In this document: piece after piece, positions 42,068 to 51,704 of the stretch
Position numbering within the stretch: position 1 is the first letter of the stretch
How the letters are laid out: each line of letters starts with the position of its first letter
DNA from: Neisseria zoodegmatis
GTDB lineage: Bacteria > Pseudomonadota > Gammaproteobacteria > Burkholderiales > Neisseriaceae
NCBI RefSeq assembly: GCF_900187305.1
Contig: NZ_LT906434.1
Span: 2,418,001 to 2,482,000 of the forward strand
Direction of reading: 5' to 3'
Length of the DNA stretch: 64,000 bases
Translations under genes and position numbers: made by a program
The notes under the pieces: generated by a model
Seen by the model: the letters and a program-made list of their open reading frames with translations, nothing else
Told to the model about the DNA's origin: nothing
Databases searched by the model: none

Positions 42068-43042
42068 TCAATACACCCTTGCCAACGACTGCTCGGCCAA
42101 CGCCCGCATTGCGTGAGTTACCTCATTATCCGGCAATACATCCAAACAAGCGACAGCCTTCTGCACTGCCTTAGCAGCCTCTTCCGCAGCATAAGACAAA
42201 GCCTGCGATGCAACAACGTGACGGTAAATTTTATCGAAAGAACCCCGATCGGCATTTTGCAGAGCTTCTCTCACATCTTGCGCCACCTGCTCGCTTCCTT
42301 GCCTCATCAGATAAATCAACGGCAATGTCGGCTTACCTTCCGCCAAATCATCACCTACATTCTTACCGATTTCATCGGCATTGCCCGAATAATCCAAAAC
42401 ATCATCAATAATTTGGAAAGCCGTGCCGACATACATACCGTAATCTTTCAACGCCTTTTCTTGCTCGGGTGTAGCACCAGCCAATATCGCCCCAACTTGA
42501 GCAGCCGCTTCAAACAACTTAGCCGTTTTATATTGGATCACCTGCACATATTCAGCTTCAGTAATATCAGTATTGCCGATATTCATCAGCTGCATTACTT
42601 CACCCTCAGCAATGATATTAGTGGCGTCGGCCATTACTTCCAAAATCTTCATACTGCCGGAGCCGACCATCAACTGAAATGCACGGGTATATAAGAAGTC
42701 GCCCACCAAAACGGCAGCCGCATTACCAAACAGATTATTCGCAGTTTGCCGGCCGCGTCTTAACTCACTCTCATCCACCACATCATCATGCAGCAAGGTC
42801 GATGTATGGATAAACTCCACCATCGCAGCCAAAGAATACAGTTTAGGATCGTCATAACCCAAAGCTTTGCCTGCCAAAATCGTGATAATCGGCCTCAAGC
42901 GCTTCCCGCCGGCACTGATAATATAAGTACCGATTTGGGAAATTAACGCAACTTCAGACTGCACAGCCTGATTAACAACTACATTGACTTTAGCAAGATC
43001 ATCGTTCAGATGGCGTTGGAAATAAGGCAGATTATCTAACAT
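42068..43042 (-). CDS. ispB: Octaprenyl diphosphate synthase
   Basis: This 324-residue trans-prenyltransferase makes the ubiquinone side chain. The two aspartate-rich motifs are TLLHDDVVDESELRRG and AFQIIDDVLDYSG, with AGGKRLRPIITIL near the N-terminus. MLDNLPYFQRHLNDD is chosen as start because it fits the family; the frame runs upstream for 62 more codons through promoter-like sequence. It is divergent from rplU-rpmA. Confidence 0.95.
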   Translation of the reverse strand: MLDNLPYFQRHLNDDLAKVNVVVNQAVQSEVALISQIGTYIISAGGKRLRPIITILAGKALGYDDPKLYSLAAMVEFIHTSTLLHDDVVDESELRRGRQTANNLFGNAAAVLVGDFLYTRAFQLMVGSGSMKILEVMADATNIIAEGEVMQLMNIGNTDITEAEYVQVIQYKTAKLFEAAAQVGAILAGATPEQEKALKDYGMYVGTAFQIIDDVLDYSGNADEIGKNVGDDLAEGKPTLPLIYLMRQGSEQVAQDVREALQNADRGSFDKIYRHVVASQALSYAAEEAAKAVQKAVACLDVLPDNEVTHAMRALAEQSLARVY

Positions 43043-43183
43043 GATATTAAATGGCTTTGAGTGTAAAACTTTAAGAAAAGACTGCGAAATATTACGACGC
43101 GCGATTATAGCAGCAAAGGCTGGACACTGCACCGACATTCCACTTCCAGCATACCCAGTACAACCACACCAAACAAATAAACT

Positions 43184-43212
43184 TTGACAAAACAGCAAAA
43201 TATACTTAATAT
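43184..43212 (+). promoter_or_regulatory. Promoter of rplU-rpmA
   Basis: A perfect -35 TTGACA (43184-43189) and TAATAT (43207-43212) are spaced by 17 bp. A small hairpin CGCAG-TT-CTGCG follows at about 43214-43225, at the likely transcript start. Confidence 0.8.
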
Positions 43213-43266
43213 ACGCAGTTCTGCGCATGGTGTGCAGATGTTTTATAAACCCTTATGGAGTTGAGT

Positions 43267-43575
43267 ATGTACGCGGTCGTAAAAACCGGCGGTAAACAAT
43301 ACAAAGTTACCGTTGGCCAAAAATTGAAAGTAGAACAGATACCTGCCGAACTCGACAGCCAAATCGAACTGAACGAAGTTTTGATGATTGCTGACGGCGA
43401 ATCTGTAAAAGTGGGCGCACCCTTCATCGAAGGTGCAAAAGTGACAGCCAAAGTGGTTGCTCACGGTCGTGGCGAAAAAGTGCGTATCTTCAAAATGCGC
43501 CGTCGCAAACACTACCAAAAACGCCAAGGTCACCGCCAAAATTTCACCCAAATCGAAATCGTGGCAATCGCTTAA
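43267..43575 (+). CDS. rplU: 50S ribosomal protein L21
   Basis: This 102-residue protein begins [20 protein letters not shown] and ends with the L21 signature [24 protein letters not shown] precedes the ATG. It is followed by rpmA, the universal pair. Confidence 0.98.
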   Translation: MYAVVKTGGKQYKVTVGQKLKVEQIPAELDSQIELNEVLMIADGESVKVGAPFIEGAKVTAKVVAHGRGEKVRIFKMRRRKHYQKRQGHRQNFTQIEIVAIA

Positions 43576-43594
43576 TTAATCAGGAGTAAAGAAA

Positions 43595-43867
43595 ATGGCA
43601 ACCAAAAAAGCTGGTGGTAGCTCTAAAAACGGTCGCGATTCAGAAGCCAAACGCTTGGGTGTAAAAGCTTACGGCAATGAACTGATTCCTGCCGGTTCTA
43701 TCATTGTCCGCCAACGCGGCACCAAATTCCACGCCGGTGAAAACGTAGGTATGGGTAAAGACCACACCTTGTTCGCCAAAGTAGACGGTTATGTAGAATT
43801 CAAAACCAAAGGCGCTTTGAACCGCAAAACCGTGAGCGTTCGTCCTTATACCGGCACTGACGAATAA
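43595..43867 (+). CDS. rpmA: 50S ribosomal protein L27
   Basis: This 90-residue protein begins [20 protein letters not shown], the conserved L27 N-terminus that reaches the peptidyl-transferase centre. It contains [19 protein letters not shown]. It has the uncleaved form, starting directly with [13 protein letters not shown] lies upstream. Confidence 0.98.
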   Translation: MATKKAGGSSKNGRDSEAKRLGVKAYGNELIPAGSIIVRQRGTKFHAGENVGMGKDHTLFAKVDGYVEFKTKGALNRKTVSVRPYTGTDE

Positions 43868-43892
43868 GCTGTCAATCTAATTGACCATAATT

Positions 43893-43934
43893 AAAACCGC
43901 ACATTAAGCATGCAATTGCCTAATGTGCGGTTTT
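43893..43934 (+). terminator. Terminator of rplU-rpmA
   Basis: AAAACCGCACATTA pairs perfectly with TAATGTGCGGTTTT over 14 bp and ends in TT runs, 26 bp after the rpmA stop. The remaining 240 bp up to ubiM show one imperfect DUS and no gene. Confidence 0.9.
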
Positions 43935-44174
43935 TTAATGATTCATGATATCGCCGCTTCAAAAGGCCACTATAAGTACCCTACTTCCCATAATCATTTT
44001 CAGCATACCGCAAATCAAACCGTTTATCCGCTATAATCCCTATAAGGCCATCTGAAAATTTACACGAACACTTATTAGTTAAAAACAACACTACACAGTT
44101 TTGTACGCAACCGCTCAACTTTCAGCCATCCTTATTTTTCATTTATTGACTGCTTTCATTCAAAGGAAATCGCC

Positions 44175-45359
44175 ATGACCACTAATTGCGATATTATCAT
44201 TGTCGGCGCAGGCCCAGCCGGACTGAGTTTTGCCCGTGCACTTGCCGACAGCGGATTGAGCATCACCCTTATCGAAAAAAGCACACTGGAAACACTGCAA
44301 AACCCGCCCTACGACGGTCGTGAAATCGCACTTACCCACCTATCCAGAGAAATCATGCAGCGATTGGGCACATGGCAACGTATTCCTGAAAGCGAAATTT
44401 ATCCCTTGCGTGATGCCAAAGTATTGAACGGTCATTCCGAATATCAACTCCACTTTCCCCAACCCTCACATGCTAGGGGCGAACCGACCGATCGCTTAGG
44501 TTATCTGATTTCCAACCACAACATCCGCAAAGCTTCATACGAGGCCGTAGCAGAAGCGGAAAATATTGAATTTATCTGCGGAATGGGCGTAAAAGAAGTC
44601 AGAACATCAACAGAGCAAGCAGAAGTTGTTTTGGAAAACGGCAGCGTACTCACATCAAAACTGCTTATTGCAGCCGACAGCCGGTTTTCACAAACACGCC
44701 GCCAACTCGGCATTGCCTCCGATATGTACGATTACGGCCGCACTATGTTTCTGTGCCGCATGAAGCATACCGTATCCAACCAACACACGGCTTTTGAGTG
44801 CTTCCATTACGGCAGAACGATTGCCCTGCTGCCTTTGGAAGAACATCTAACCAATACCGTTATCACCGTAGACAGCGACAAGGTTTCCTCTATACAAAGC
44901 CTCTCCCTTGAAGAGCTGGCCGCCAGCGTCAAGCAACAATTAGGCGGTCGCTTGGGAGACATGGAACTGGTCAGCTCCATTCACTCCTACCCCTTAGTGG
45001 GCATGCTGGCTGAACGGTTTTACGGAACACGTAGTGCTTTGATTGGCGATGCTGCCGTGGGTATGCACCCCGTTACCGCGCATGGTTTCAACTTAGGTTT
45101 GTCCAGTGCCGATATCTTGGCTACTTTAATTACTGAAGCGGTTCAGCAAGGCCGTGATTTTGCTTCGCCTACTCTGTTGTCGCGCTATGACAGCAAACAT
45201 TCTCTCCATGCCCGACCGCTGTATTACGGGACCAATATGCTATTGAAACTATTCACCAACGAAACTCCACCAGCCAAACTGCTGCGTGGATTGGTACTAC
45301 GCGTCAGCAATAACCTTCCACCGCTGAAAAAGCTGATTACTCAGCAATTGACCGGCTAA
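44175..45359 (+). CDS. ubiM: FAD-dependent ubiquinone-biosynthesis hydroxylase, UbiM type
   Basis: This 394-residue flavin monooxygenase of the UbiH/F/I group has the FAD-binding GxGxxG as IIVGAGPAGLSFARALAD, the middle DG region AADSRFSQTRRQLG and the GD motif SALIGDAAVGMHPVTAHGFN. UbiM was described for Neisseria and related bacteria as a hydroxylase able to act on several ring positions. The specific subfamily is inferred from taxon and overall look. AAAGGAAA lies before the ATG. Confidence 0.82.
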   Translation: MTTNCDIIIVGAGPAGLSFARALADSGLSITLIEKSTLETLQNPPYDGREIALTHLSREIMQRLGTWQRIPESEIYPLRDAKVLNGHSEYQLHFPQPSHARGEPTDRLGYLISNHNIRKASYEAVAEAENIEFICGMGVKEVRTSTEQAEVVLENGSVLTSKLLIAADSRFSQTRRQLGIASDMYDYGRTMFLCRMKHTVSNQHTAFECFHYGRTIALLPLEEHLTNTVITVDSDKVSSIQSLSLEELAASVKQQLGGRLGDMELVSSIHSYPLVGMLAERFYGTRSALIGDAAVGMHPVTAHGFNLGLSSADILATLITEAVQQGRDFASPTLLSRYDSKHSLHARPLYYGTNMLLKLFTNETPPAKLLRGLVLRVSNNLPPLKKLITQQLTG

Positions 45360-45390
45360 GGATCAGTCGAACAGACAATAGGCCGTCTGA

Positions 45391-45432
45391 AAAAAGGCTT
45401 TCTTGAAACAAACATTTCAAGAAAGCCTTTTT
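45391..45432. terminator. Strong bidirectional terminator
   Basis: AAAAAGGCTTTCTTGAAA (45391-45408) is perfectly complementary to 45415-45432, an 18-bp stem with a 6-nt loop. It ends ubiM and lies right after a DUS. Confidence 0.9.
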
Positions 45433-45571
45433 TCACAAGAAGTCTTTACCAAGACTTTAACTTAAACCAATTTCTGTTATGCCAGCCCTAAGCGATTTCC
45501 TTAAAACCAAACCCTTAAGATTCCCAAGGCTCTGTTTTCAGACGGCCCCTCACTTAATAGAACAATCCTTT

Positions 45572-46399
45572 TTACATCTCAGTCCAACTTACCCAACCCA
45601 TCCTCCAAGTCAGCAAAATCAAAGCGCCGAAAATGATGCGGTAGTAAGCAAAAGGCACATAATTTTTCGTAGCCACGAATTTCAATAATGCCTTGACTGC
45701 CAGCAAACCGGCGGCAAAAGCAGATACGAAACCTATCACAATCAAACCGATATCTTGGGCACTAAACAACTTGTAGTGCTTTAAAACATCATAAGTTGTG
45801 GCGGCAATCATCACCGGCACAGCGAGGAAAAAAGAGAATTCGGTAGCTACTTTACGTTCCAAACCCCACAACATCCCGCCCATGATGGTACTTCCTGAAC
45901 GTGATGTACCGGGCACCAGCGCACAAATCTGTGCCAAGCCTACCACCAAAGCATCGCGCATTCGCATGTCTTCGACACTGTTCACTTTAGGCTTGGCAAC
46001 CCTTTGCCTGCGCTCCACCCACAAAATAATAAAGCCACCGATCACCAAAGCAGTTGCCACGGTAATCGGATTGAACAAAAACGTTTTAATATGTTTGCTG
46101 AAAATCAATCCCACCACTGCGGCAGGAATAAAAGCCACTCCGAGATTCACAACAAAGCGGTTAACCGCCTGATCGCGTCCGATATGGTTAATAACATGGG
46201 TAAAGCGTTGGCGGTATTCAAAAATCACGGCCAAAACTGCGCCCAATTGAATAGCGATCTCAAAAACTTTGCCATTACTGCGGAAATTAATCAAATCCCC
46301 CACCACAATCAAATGCCCGGTGCTCGAAATCGGCAGGAATTCGGTCAACCCTTCGATAATGCCCAAAATCAGGGCTTTCAACAGCAATAAGATATCCAT
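45572..46399 (-). CDS. uppP: Undecaprenyl-diphosphatase UppP (BacA)
   Basis: This 275-residue inner-membrane enzyme recycles undecaprenyl pyrophosphate for peptidoglycan. The two active-site motifs are [19 protein letters not shown] (near residue 16) and [15 protein letters not shown]. Eight membrane segments are evident. An in-frame lead without alternative start makes the first Met the natural start. Confidence 0.96.
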   Translation of the reverse strand: MDILLLLKALILGIIEGLTEFLPISSTGHLIVVGDLINFRSNGKVFEIAIQLGAVLAVIFEYRQRFTHVINHIGRDQAVNRFVVNLGVAFIPAAVVGLIFSKHIKTFLFNPITVATALVIGGFIILWVERRQRVAKPKVNSVEDMRMRDALVVGLAQICALVPGTSRSGSTIMGGMLWGLERKVATEFSFFLAVPVMIAATTYDVLKHYKLFSAQDIGLIVIGFVSAFAAGLLAVKALLKFVATKNYVPFAYYRIIFGALILLTWRMGWVSWTEM

Positions 46400-46469
46400 A
46401 ATTTTTTCAGACGGCCTTTGAAACAGTTAAGGCAGCCCGTGTAGAGCTGCCTGAATTGATATTCAGTAT

Positions 46470-47186
46470 TTATTTGTTTGCGGTTTTGGCTATCATTGCA
46501 CCTTTGCTTTTCAAAGCAGAAGACGCTGCCGCCGCAGTTTTTGCTTTTGCCGAAGGTGCTTTCATACCGCGCTCGCTACGCACTTTGGCTACCAGCTCAT
46601 CAATGGTTTTCATGCCGGCATTCCAATCGCCGGTAAATTTCACTTGGTATTTACCGCCTACAATCACCGTCGGTGTACCGCTGATTTGGTAGGTATTGGT
46701 CAACTCTTCCATTTTCTTGGCTTGTGCCGGATTGCTGAAAGAATCGTAAGCGGCAATCAATTTTTTACCGTCAAAACTTTTTTGGCTTTCCGCCCATTGT
46801 TTGAAGGTATTGGTATCCGCCAAATTAATACGCTGTTCGTAAACTGCTTTAAACACTTCCGGATTGGCCTGATATTTCAAACCGGAGCTGTTTACCGCAG
46901 CCGCCACGCGGGCAAAGCCTAAATGCTCGGGTTGCCATACCACATGCTCGGTACGCAGATAAGTATCCGCGGGGAAAGTTTTGCTGTGTTTAAGCAAAAC
47001 GGGATCGAGATGGTGGCAGTGTACGCAAAAATAGCCGAAAAATTCCAACACTTCGATTTTATCGTCCTGAAGCTGGGGAATCTGCTTCGGCAGAACAACG
47101 TAATCTGTGCCTTCTGTTGCTGAATAAGCGTTTGCAGCCAAGGTCATTGAGGCAATAGCAGTCAGTAATACGGTTTTCAGTTTCAT
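46470..47186 (-). CDS. dsbA: Thiol:disulfide interchange protein DsbA
   Basis: This 238-residue periplasmic oxidoreductase has a signal peptide (MKLKTVLLTAIASMTLAANA), active site CVHC (Cys54, Cys57) and cis-Pro in QISGTPTVIVGG. Two in-frame ATGs are six bases apart; the second is chosen because AGGA directly abuts the first. The C-terminal 30 residues are Ala/Lys-rich. Neisseria have several DsbA proteins that fold pilus and envelope proteins. It is 16 bp after the SPOR-protein gene, a likely operon. Confidence 0.94.
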   Translation of the reverse strand: MKLKTVLLTAIASMTLAANAYSATEGTDYVVLPKQIPQLQDDKIEVLEFFGYFCVHCHHLDPVLLKHSKTFPADTYLRTEHVVWQPEHLGFARVAAAVNSSGLKYQANPEVFKAVYEQRINLADTNTFKQWAESQKSFDGKKLIAAYDSFSNPAQAKKMEELTNTYQISGTPTVIVGGKYQVKFTGDWNAGMKTIDELVAKVRSERGMKAPSAKAKTAAAASSALKSKGAMIAKTANK

Positions 47187-47202
47187 GTGCATTCCTAATA
47201 TT

Positions 47203-48036
47203 TTATTTAACGGTACGGGCGAAGCTATCTACACCGTTTTGTTTCAGGGTTTGTTGGGTACGGTTAGCGGCTTCTTTGTTCATTTTGCCGCTTTGAACGC
47301 GGTAAACGCGCTTGCCGTTGGCTTCTGCTTCAATCACATTGCCTGATACACCCATCATGGCAAGTTTAGCGCGGTGCGACTCGGCACTTTCACGATTGTT
47401 GAAAGAACCCATTTGCAATACGATACGACCACCTTCACTGCTGCCTGATTGACGGGCTTCTGCTTTTTTGGAAGCCTCTTTTTTAGCCGATTCCGCACGC
47501 GCTTTTTCACGGGCTTTTTCAATGCTGCCGCTTTCCAAAATTTGCTCGGGAGAAGGCTTCGCCGCTTTTTTGGGTTCTTCTTTTTTCACTTTTTCAGGCT
47601 GCTTCGCTTCAGGCTTTTTCTGAGGCTGCTTTTTCGCTTCCGGCGCAGGTTTTTGCTCGGCTTTCGGTTTAACCGGAGCAACTGTTTGAGGTTTCGGCTC
47701 TTCTTTTGCCGGCGCTTCAGGCTGCTCGGTTGTAACGGTAGACGCTTCTCTCTCTTCGGGAGCAGATGCCTCTTGCTCTTGAGAAGCTACCGTGCCAACA
47801 GGCTCGGAAACTTGGGTAACAGGTTCGCTACTGGTTTGCACTGGCGGCGCAGCAGGTTCGCTGCTTTTAGGTGTGAGGATTTCAGGCTTAGGCAACTCTT
47901 TAGGTGTTTCTTTTTTAAACGCCTTTTCGTTGCTTTTATTAATGAAGAATACAATACCCGCAATAACGGCGGTTGCCAGCAACAAGCCCAAGATAAAACC
48001 TGAAAGGCCTTTACCGTATGGTTTCTGTATATTCAT
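47203..48036 (-). CDS. SPOR-domain protein, FtsN-like
   Basis: This 277-residue protein has a short cytoplasmic N-terminus, one membrane segment (about 12-32, GFILGLLLATAVIAGIVFFI), a long Pro/Glu/Lys-rich periplasmic linker, and a C-terminal SPOR domain (about 203-277: GRIVLQMGSFNNRESAESHR and KRVYRVQSGKMNKEAANRTQ). SPOR domains bind denuded glycan at the division septum. The topology is that of FtsN, but direct identity cannot be proved. It is co-transcribed with dsbA. Confidence 0.85.
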   Translation of the reverse strand: MNIQKPYGKGLSGFILGLLLATAVIAGIVFFINKSNEKAFKKETPKELPKPEILTPKSSEPAAPPVQTSSEPVTQVSEPVGTVASQEQEASAPEEREASTVTTEQPEAPAKEEPKPQTVAPVKPKAEQKPAPEAKKQPQKKPEAKQPEKVKKEEPKKAAKPSPEQILESGSIEKAREKARAESAKKEASKKAEARQSGSSEGGRIVLQMGSFNNRESAESHRAKLAMMGVSGNVIEAEANGKRVYRVQSGKMNKEAANRTQQTLKQNGVDSFARTVK

Positions 48037-48073
48037 AAAACACCTAAATACCTTATCTTTATTTTTTCGTGAT

Positions 48074-48112
48074 GCCGTCTGAAAAGGAATAGAAGCTTGT
48101 TTTTCAGACGGC
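48074..48112. terminator. Inverted DUS pair, AT-type flank
   Basis: GCCGTCTGAAAA (48074-48085) pairs with TTTTCAGACGGC (48101-48112). The left copy reads ATGCCGTCTGAA, the AT-DUS form that is rare in this window. It follows comM on the minus strand. Confidence 0.65.
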
Positions 48113-48148
48113 GCATTTTAGCAACATATTATGTTTGAAGCAAAAAGC

Positions 48149-49639
48149 TTACAAAGCCCGACGAAAACTTACTGCGCGTAACACATGCTGTTTGGTCACG
48201 GTTTCATCGCCGTTTAAGTCTGCCAAAGTGCGTGCCACGCGCATGATGCGGTGATAACTGCGAGCAGACAGCGACAACTTTTCCAATAAACTCCCTAAAG
48301 TTTCCGCAGCCTCCTTAGAGGCCATTGCCGCGTTATCCAGTTCCGTAACGCTTAACGCCGCATTAATCTTACCCTGCCGTTGATATTGGCGTCCTCTTGC
48401 GGCTTCCACCCGTCGGCGCACTTCTGCGCTGCTTTCGCCCGGTTCCTGCTGTGTCAGTTCGGCGGAAGAAAGTGCCGGCACTTCAATGGTTAAATCAATG
48501 CGGTCGAGCAAAGGCCCTGAGATTTTTCCACGGTAACGAGCAATACTTTCCGGCGTGCATCGGCACGGTTTGGAAGGATGGCCGAAATACCCGCACGGAC
48601 ATGGGTTCATGGCGGCGACCAATTGGAATTTGGCAGGATACACCGCTTTATGTGAGGCGCGGGAAATATGGATTTCGCCATTTTCGAGAGGCTCCCGCAA
48701 CACCTCCAAAACCTTGCGGTCAAACTCGGGAAGTTCATCTAAAAATAAAATTCCGTTGTGCGATAACGAGATTTCTCCGGGACCCGAACTTCCGCCTACG
48801 ATGGCTACTTGACTGGCAGTATGATGAGGAGAATTATATGGCTTATCGTAATCTAATTCCTGCCTGTGGTTCGGCAGCAGCGAACGCAACGACCACACTT
48901 CAATCAATTCTTCATCGGTCAGCGGCGGCAAAATACCGGGCAAGCGTTGGGCGAGCATGGATTTACCTGTACCGGGCGGCCCCATCATCAGCAGACTGTG
49001 CCCGCCGGCAGCGGCAATTTCCAAAGCCAAACGTGCGGTATGTTGGCCTTTCACGTCTTTCAAATCAGGCACATGACGATTTTCAGACGGCCTTTGGCTG
49101 ATATCGTAAACAGTTTGGGCCAGCGGCTCAACGCCGTTCAGATGGGCGGCAACCTTGCACAGATTTTCGGCGCCGTAAACGGTGATGTTTTTCATCACCG
49201 CCGCTTGTCGGGCGTTTTCACCCGGTAAAACAAATGCTCTGCCGGACTGCATACCCTGCCACGCCATAGCCAGTGCGCCGCGGACGGGACGTAAAGCGCC
49301 GGACAGCGCCAATTCGCCGGCAAACTCGTATTGGTTCAGTTTATCGGGTGCAATTTGACCGGAAGCGGCAAGAATGCCGAGCGCGATCGGCAGGTCGAAA
49401 CGGCCGGATTCTTTGGGTAAATCGGCAGGGGCGAGATTGACGGTAATTTTTTTGGCGGGAAATTCGAATCCGCTTTGGATGATGGCGGCGCGGACGCGGT
49501 CGCGGCTTTCTTTAACTTCGGTATCGGGCAAGCCGACGATATTAAAAGCAGGCAAGCCGTTGGCAAGGTGGGCTTCCACCTCGACCAACGGCGCATTCAT
49601 ACCGTTTAGCGCACGGCTGTAAACAAGGGCGAGCGACAT
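48149..49639 (-). CDS. comM: ComM / YifB-family AAA+ ATPase
   Basis: This 496-residue protein has an N-terminal Lon-like domain (SRALNGMNAPLVEVEAHLANG), Walker A (MMGPPGTGKSML), Walker B (GILFLDELPEFDRKVLEVLR) and the Mg-chelatase-like C-terminal domain (LSARSYHRIMRVARTLADL), with a zinc-like Cys cluster CPCGYFGHPSKPCRC. ComM is a branch-migration helicase that speeds integration of transforming DNA. It is 15 bp after ubiK, with a DUS between. Confidence 0.94.
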   Translation of the reverse strand: MSLALVYSRALNGMNAPLVEVEAHLANGLPAFNIVGLPDTEVKESRDRVRAAIIQSGFEFPAKKITVNLAPADLPKESGRFDLPIALGILAASGQIAPDKLNQYEFAGELALSGALRPVRGALAMAWQGMQSGRAFVLPGENARQAAVMKNITVYGAENLCKVAAHLNGVEPLAQTVYDISQRPSENRHVPDLKDVKGQHTARLALEIAAAGGHSLLMMGPPGTGKSMLAQRLPGILPPLTDEELIEVWSLRSLLPNHRQELDYDKPYNSPHHTASQVAIVGGSSGPGEISLSHNGILFLDELPEFDRKVLEVLREPLENGEIHISRASHKAVYPAKFQLVAAMNPCPCGYFGHPSKPCRCTPESIARYRGKISGPLLDRIDLTIEVPALSSAELTQQEPGESSAEVRRRVEAARGRQYQRQGKINAALSVTELDNAAMASKEAAETLGSLLEKLSLSARSYHRIMRVARTLADLNGDETVTKQHVLRAVSFRRAL

Positions 49640-49654
49640 CTGTTTCAGACGGCC

Positions 49655-49936
49655 TTATTCGACTTGTTCCGGCACTTCGGCTGTGGTTTCTACTTGCTGG
49701 AGCGGTTGCTCTCCTTCCAGCTTGGCGAGACGGGCTTCCAAGTCGGCCAGTTTGGTGCGGGTTTTAATCAGCACTTGCTGCTGGATATCGAACTCTTCAC
49801 GCGTTACCAAATCCATGCGGTTAAACGCGCTGCCCAACAGAGCTTTAACGTTTTTCTCAACGTCTTTGGCGGGGCTGTTGGCGATGGTTTCGCTCAATTT
49901 GGCAGACACTTCTTCAAACAGTTTTTTGCCGATCAT
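49655..49936 (-). CDS. ubiK: Ubiquinone biosynthesis accessory factor UbiK
   Basis: This 93-residue protein (BMFP/YqiC family) has an amphipathic N-terminal half (FEEVSAKLSETIANSPAKDV) and a coiled-coil C-terminus (VLIKTRTKLADLEARLAKLE). In E. coli UbiK forms a complex with UbiJ and lipids to support late ubiquinone steps. GGAGC lies before the start. It is the first gene of a likely ubiK-comM unit. Confidence 0.9.
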   Translation of the reverse strand: MIGKKLFEEVSAKLSETIANSPAKDVEKNVKALLGSAFNRMDLVTREEFDIQQQVLIKTRTKLADLEARLAKLEGEQPLQQVETTAEVPEQVE

Positions 49937-49983
49937 TTTGCTGCTCCTTAATGTATGGGGTTTATAGGCATTGTATAGTGAAT

Positions 49984-50027
49984 CAGGCCGTCTGAAAACT
50001 GCTTCGGGCAGCGTTTCAGACGGCCTG
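49984..50027. terminator. Inverted DUS pair after the LysP-like permease
   Basis: CAGGCCGTCTGAAA (49984-49997) pairs with TTTCAGACGGCCTG (50014-50027), 26 bp past the permease stop on the minus strand. Confidence 0.75.
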
Positions 50028-50052
50028 TGATGGTAATGCGGATATAGGCGGG

Positions 50053-51525
50053 TTAATGAGCGTCTTGGCTCAAATCCACTTCTTTCAGCGGCACTTTACG
50101 GGTTTTATAGCGCAGCTTGTGGTAGAAGTAGAAACCTAAAAATACCGGCAAGCCCATGTAGGTAATAATGAGGCGATCCCAATCCAAGCTGCCTTTCAAA
50201 ACCAGTTCGGTGTCTTGACCGATAATCACCAGCACACACAAAGCCAGCGCCAGCAAGGGGCCGAAGGGGAACCATTTGGCACGGTACACCAATGCGTTCA
50301 GGTCTTTGCCTTGTGCAATGTAAGCACGGCGGAAGCGGTAGTGGCTCACGGCAATGCCCAACCAAGCGATGAAGCCGGTCAAACCTGAAGCGGCCAGAAT
50401 GTATTGATAGGTTTTGTCGCTGGTGAGTTGCAGTAAAAACACGGCCAACACCACGGCACCGGTTGCCAACAGCGACAACACCGGCACGCCGCTGACATTG
50501 GTTCTGGCGAAGGCTTTATAAGCCAAACCGTCTTTGGCCATGGCATACAGCATACGCGTAGAAGCGTACATGCCTGAGTTGCCTGCCGACAAAATCGAAG
50601 TCAGGATGACGGCATTCATGACGGCAGCGGCAAACGCTAAGCCTGCGCGTTCAAACACAAGCGTAAACGGCGATTTGGCGATTTCATTCACATCCGCGCC
50701 CAACAGTTGCGGGCTGGTATAGGGAATCAGCAAACCGATAACCAAAATAGCCAAAATGTAGAAAATCAAAATGCGCCAAAACACTTGTTTCACTGCTTTG
50801 GGAATGCTCTCTTCGGGATTTTCGGATTCGCCCGCAGTAATACCGATCAACTCGGTTCCTTGAAACGAGAAACCCGCAATCAGGAACACGCCGAGCATGG
50901 TCAGGAATTGACCGGCCACGCCGTCGCCTAAGAAAGGCGCATCGCCTACGGTCATATTGCTCAGGCCGACAAATTCTCCGCCGAGGATGCCGAGAATGGT
51001 GAGCAAGCCAACGGCCAGAAACACGATAACGGTTACGACTTTAATCAGGGCAAACCAATACTCCGATTCACCGTAAGCGCGCACGGAAAGGGTGTTCAGC
51101 AGGAAAATCACTATAAAAAACAGCAAACTCCATGCCCACGGCTCCATGAAGCGCATCGGCTCCCAATAGGTAATCACCACTGCTGCAATCACCACGTCGG
51201 CGGCGACGGTAATCACCCAGTTAAACCAATAGTTCCAGCCGAGCGCGAAACCCAGCGACGGATCGACAAAGCGGGTGGCGTAGGTGCTGAACGAGCCGGA
51301 AGTGGGCAGATAAGTGGCCATTTCTCCCAGCGAGGTCATTAAAAAATACACCATCAAGCCGATAGCGGCATAAGCGATGAGCGCACCGCCCGGCCCGGCG
51401 GAGCTGATGGCGGTACCGCTGGCCATAAACAATCCCGTGCCGATGCAGCCTCCAATGGCAATCATCGATAAATGCCGCGTTTTCAGACGGCGTTTTACCT
51501 GAGTATTGTGTTGAGTGTCTGACAT
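50053..51525 (-). CDS. APC-family amino-acid permease, LysP-like
   Basis: This 490-residue, 12-segment transporter begins with the amino-acid permease signature RHLSMIAIGGCIGTGLFMAS and continues SLGEMATYLPTSGSFSTYATRFVDPS and GTELIGITAGESENPEESIPKA. Length and segments such as LGWNYWFNWVITVAADVVIA are close to E. coli LysP, so lysine is the likely substrate, but specificity is inferred. No lysine riboswitch is visible upstream. Confidence 0.87.
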   Translation of the reverse strand: MSDTQHNTQVKRRLKTRHLSMIAIGGCIGTGLFMASGTAISSAGPGGALIAYAAIGLMVYFLMTSLGEMATYLPTSGSFSTYATRFVDPSLGFALGWNYWFNWVITVAADVVIAAVVITYWEPMRFMEPWAWSLLFFIVIFLLNTLSVRAYGESEYWFALIKVVTVIVFLAVGLLTILGILGGEFVGLSNMTVGDAPFLGDGVAGQFLTMLGVFLIAGFSFQGTELIGITAGESENPEESIPKAVKQVFWRILIFYILAILVIGLLIPYTSPQLLGADVNEIAKSPFTLVFERAGLAFAAAVMNAVILTSILSAGNSGMYASTRMLYAMAKDGLAYKAFARTNVSGVPVLSLLATGAVVLAVFLLQLTSDKTYQYILAASGLTGFIAWLGIAVSHYRFRRAYIAQGKDLNALVYRAKWFPFGPLLALALCVLVIIGQDTELVLKGSLDWDRLIITYMGLPVFLGFYFYHKLRYKTRKVPLKEVDLSQDAH

Positions 51526-51704
51526 AATGTTAATCCGGTTTATAAAGCCGCAATAAAGAGTAAAAAAACAGTAAAAATCGCATCATACAGAAAAACCGTT
51601 TTTCCGTGTGCGGATTGTTGCCATTCTGTTTGGAATTTGCACCGATTACTGGAAAAGTTTGTGCGTATTGCCGTCAACTCCGGCGGCGGTTTTCAGACGG
51701 CCTC

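Noticed and set aside
51526..51704. Lysine riboswitch upstream of the LysP-like permease
   Set aside because: The space is short and none of the conserved lysine-aptamer segments are visible.
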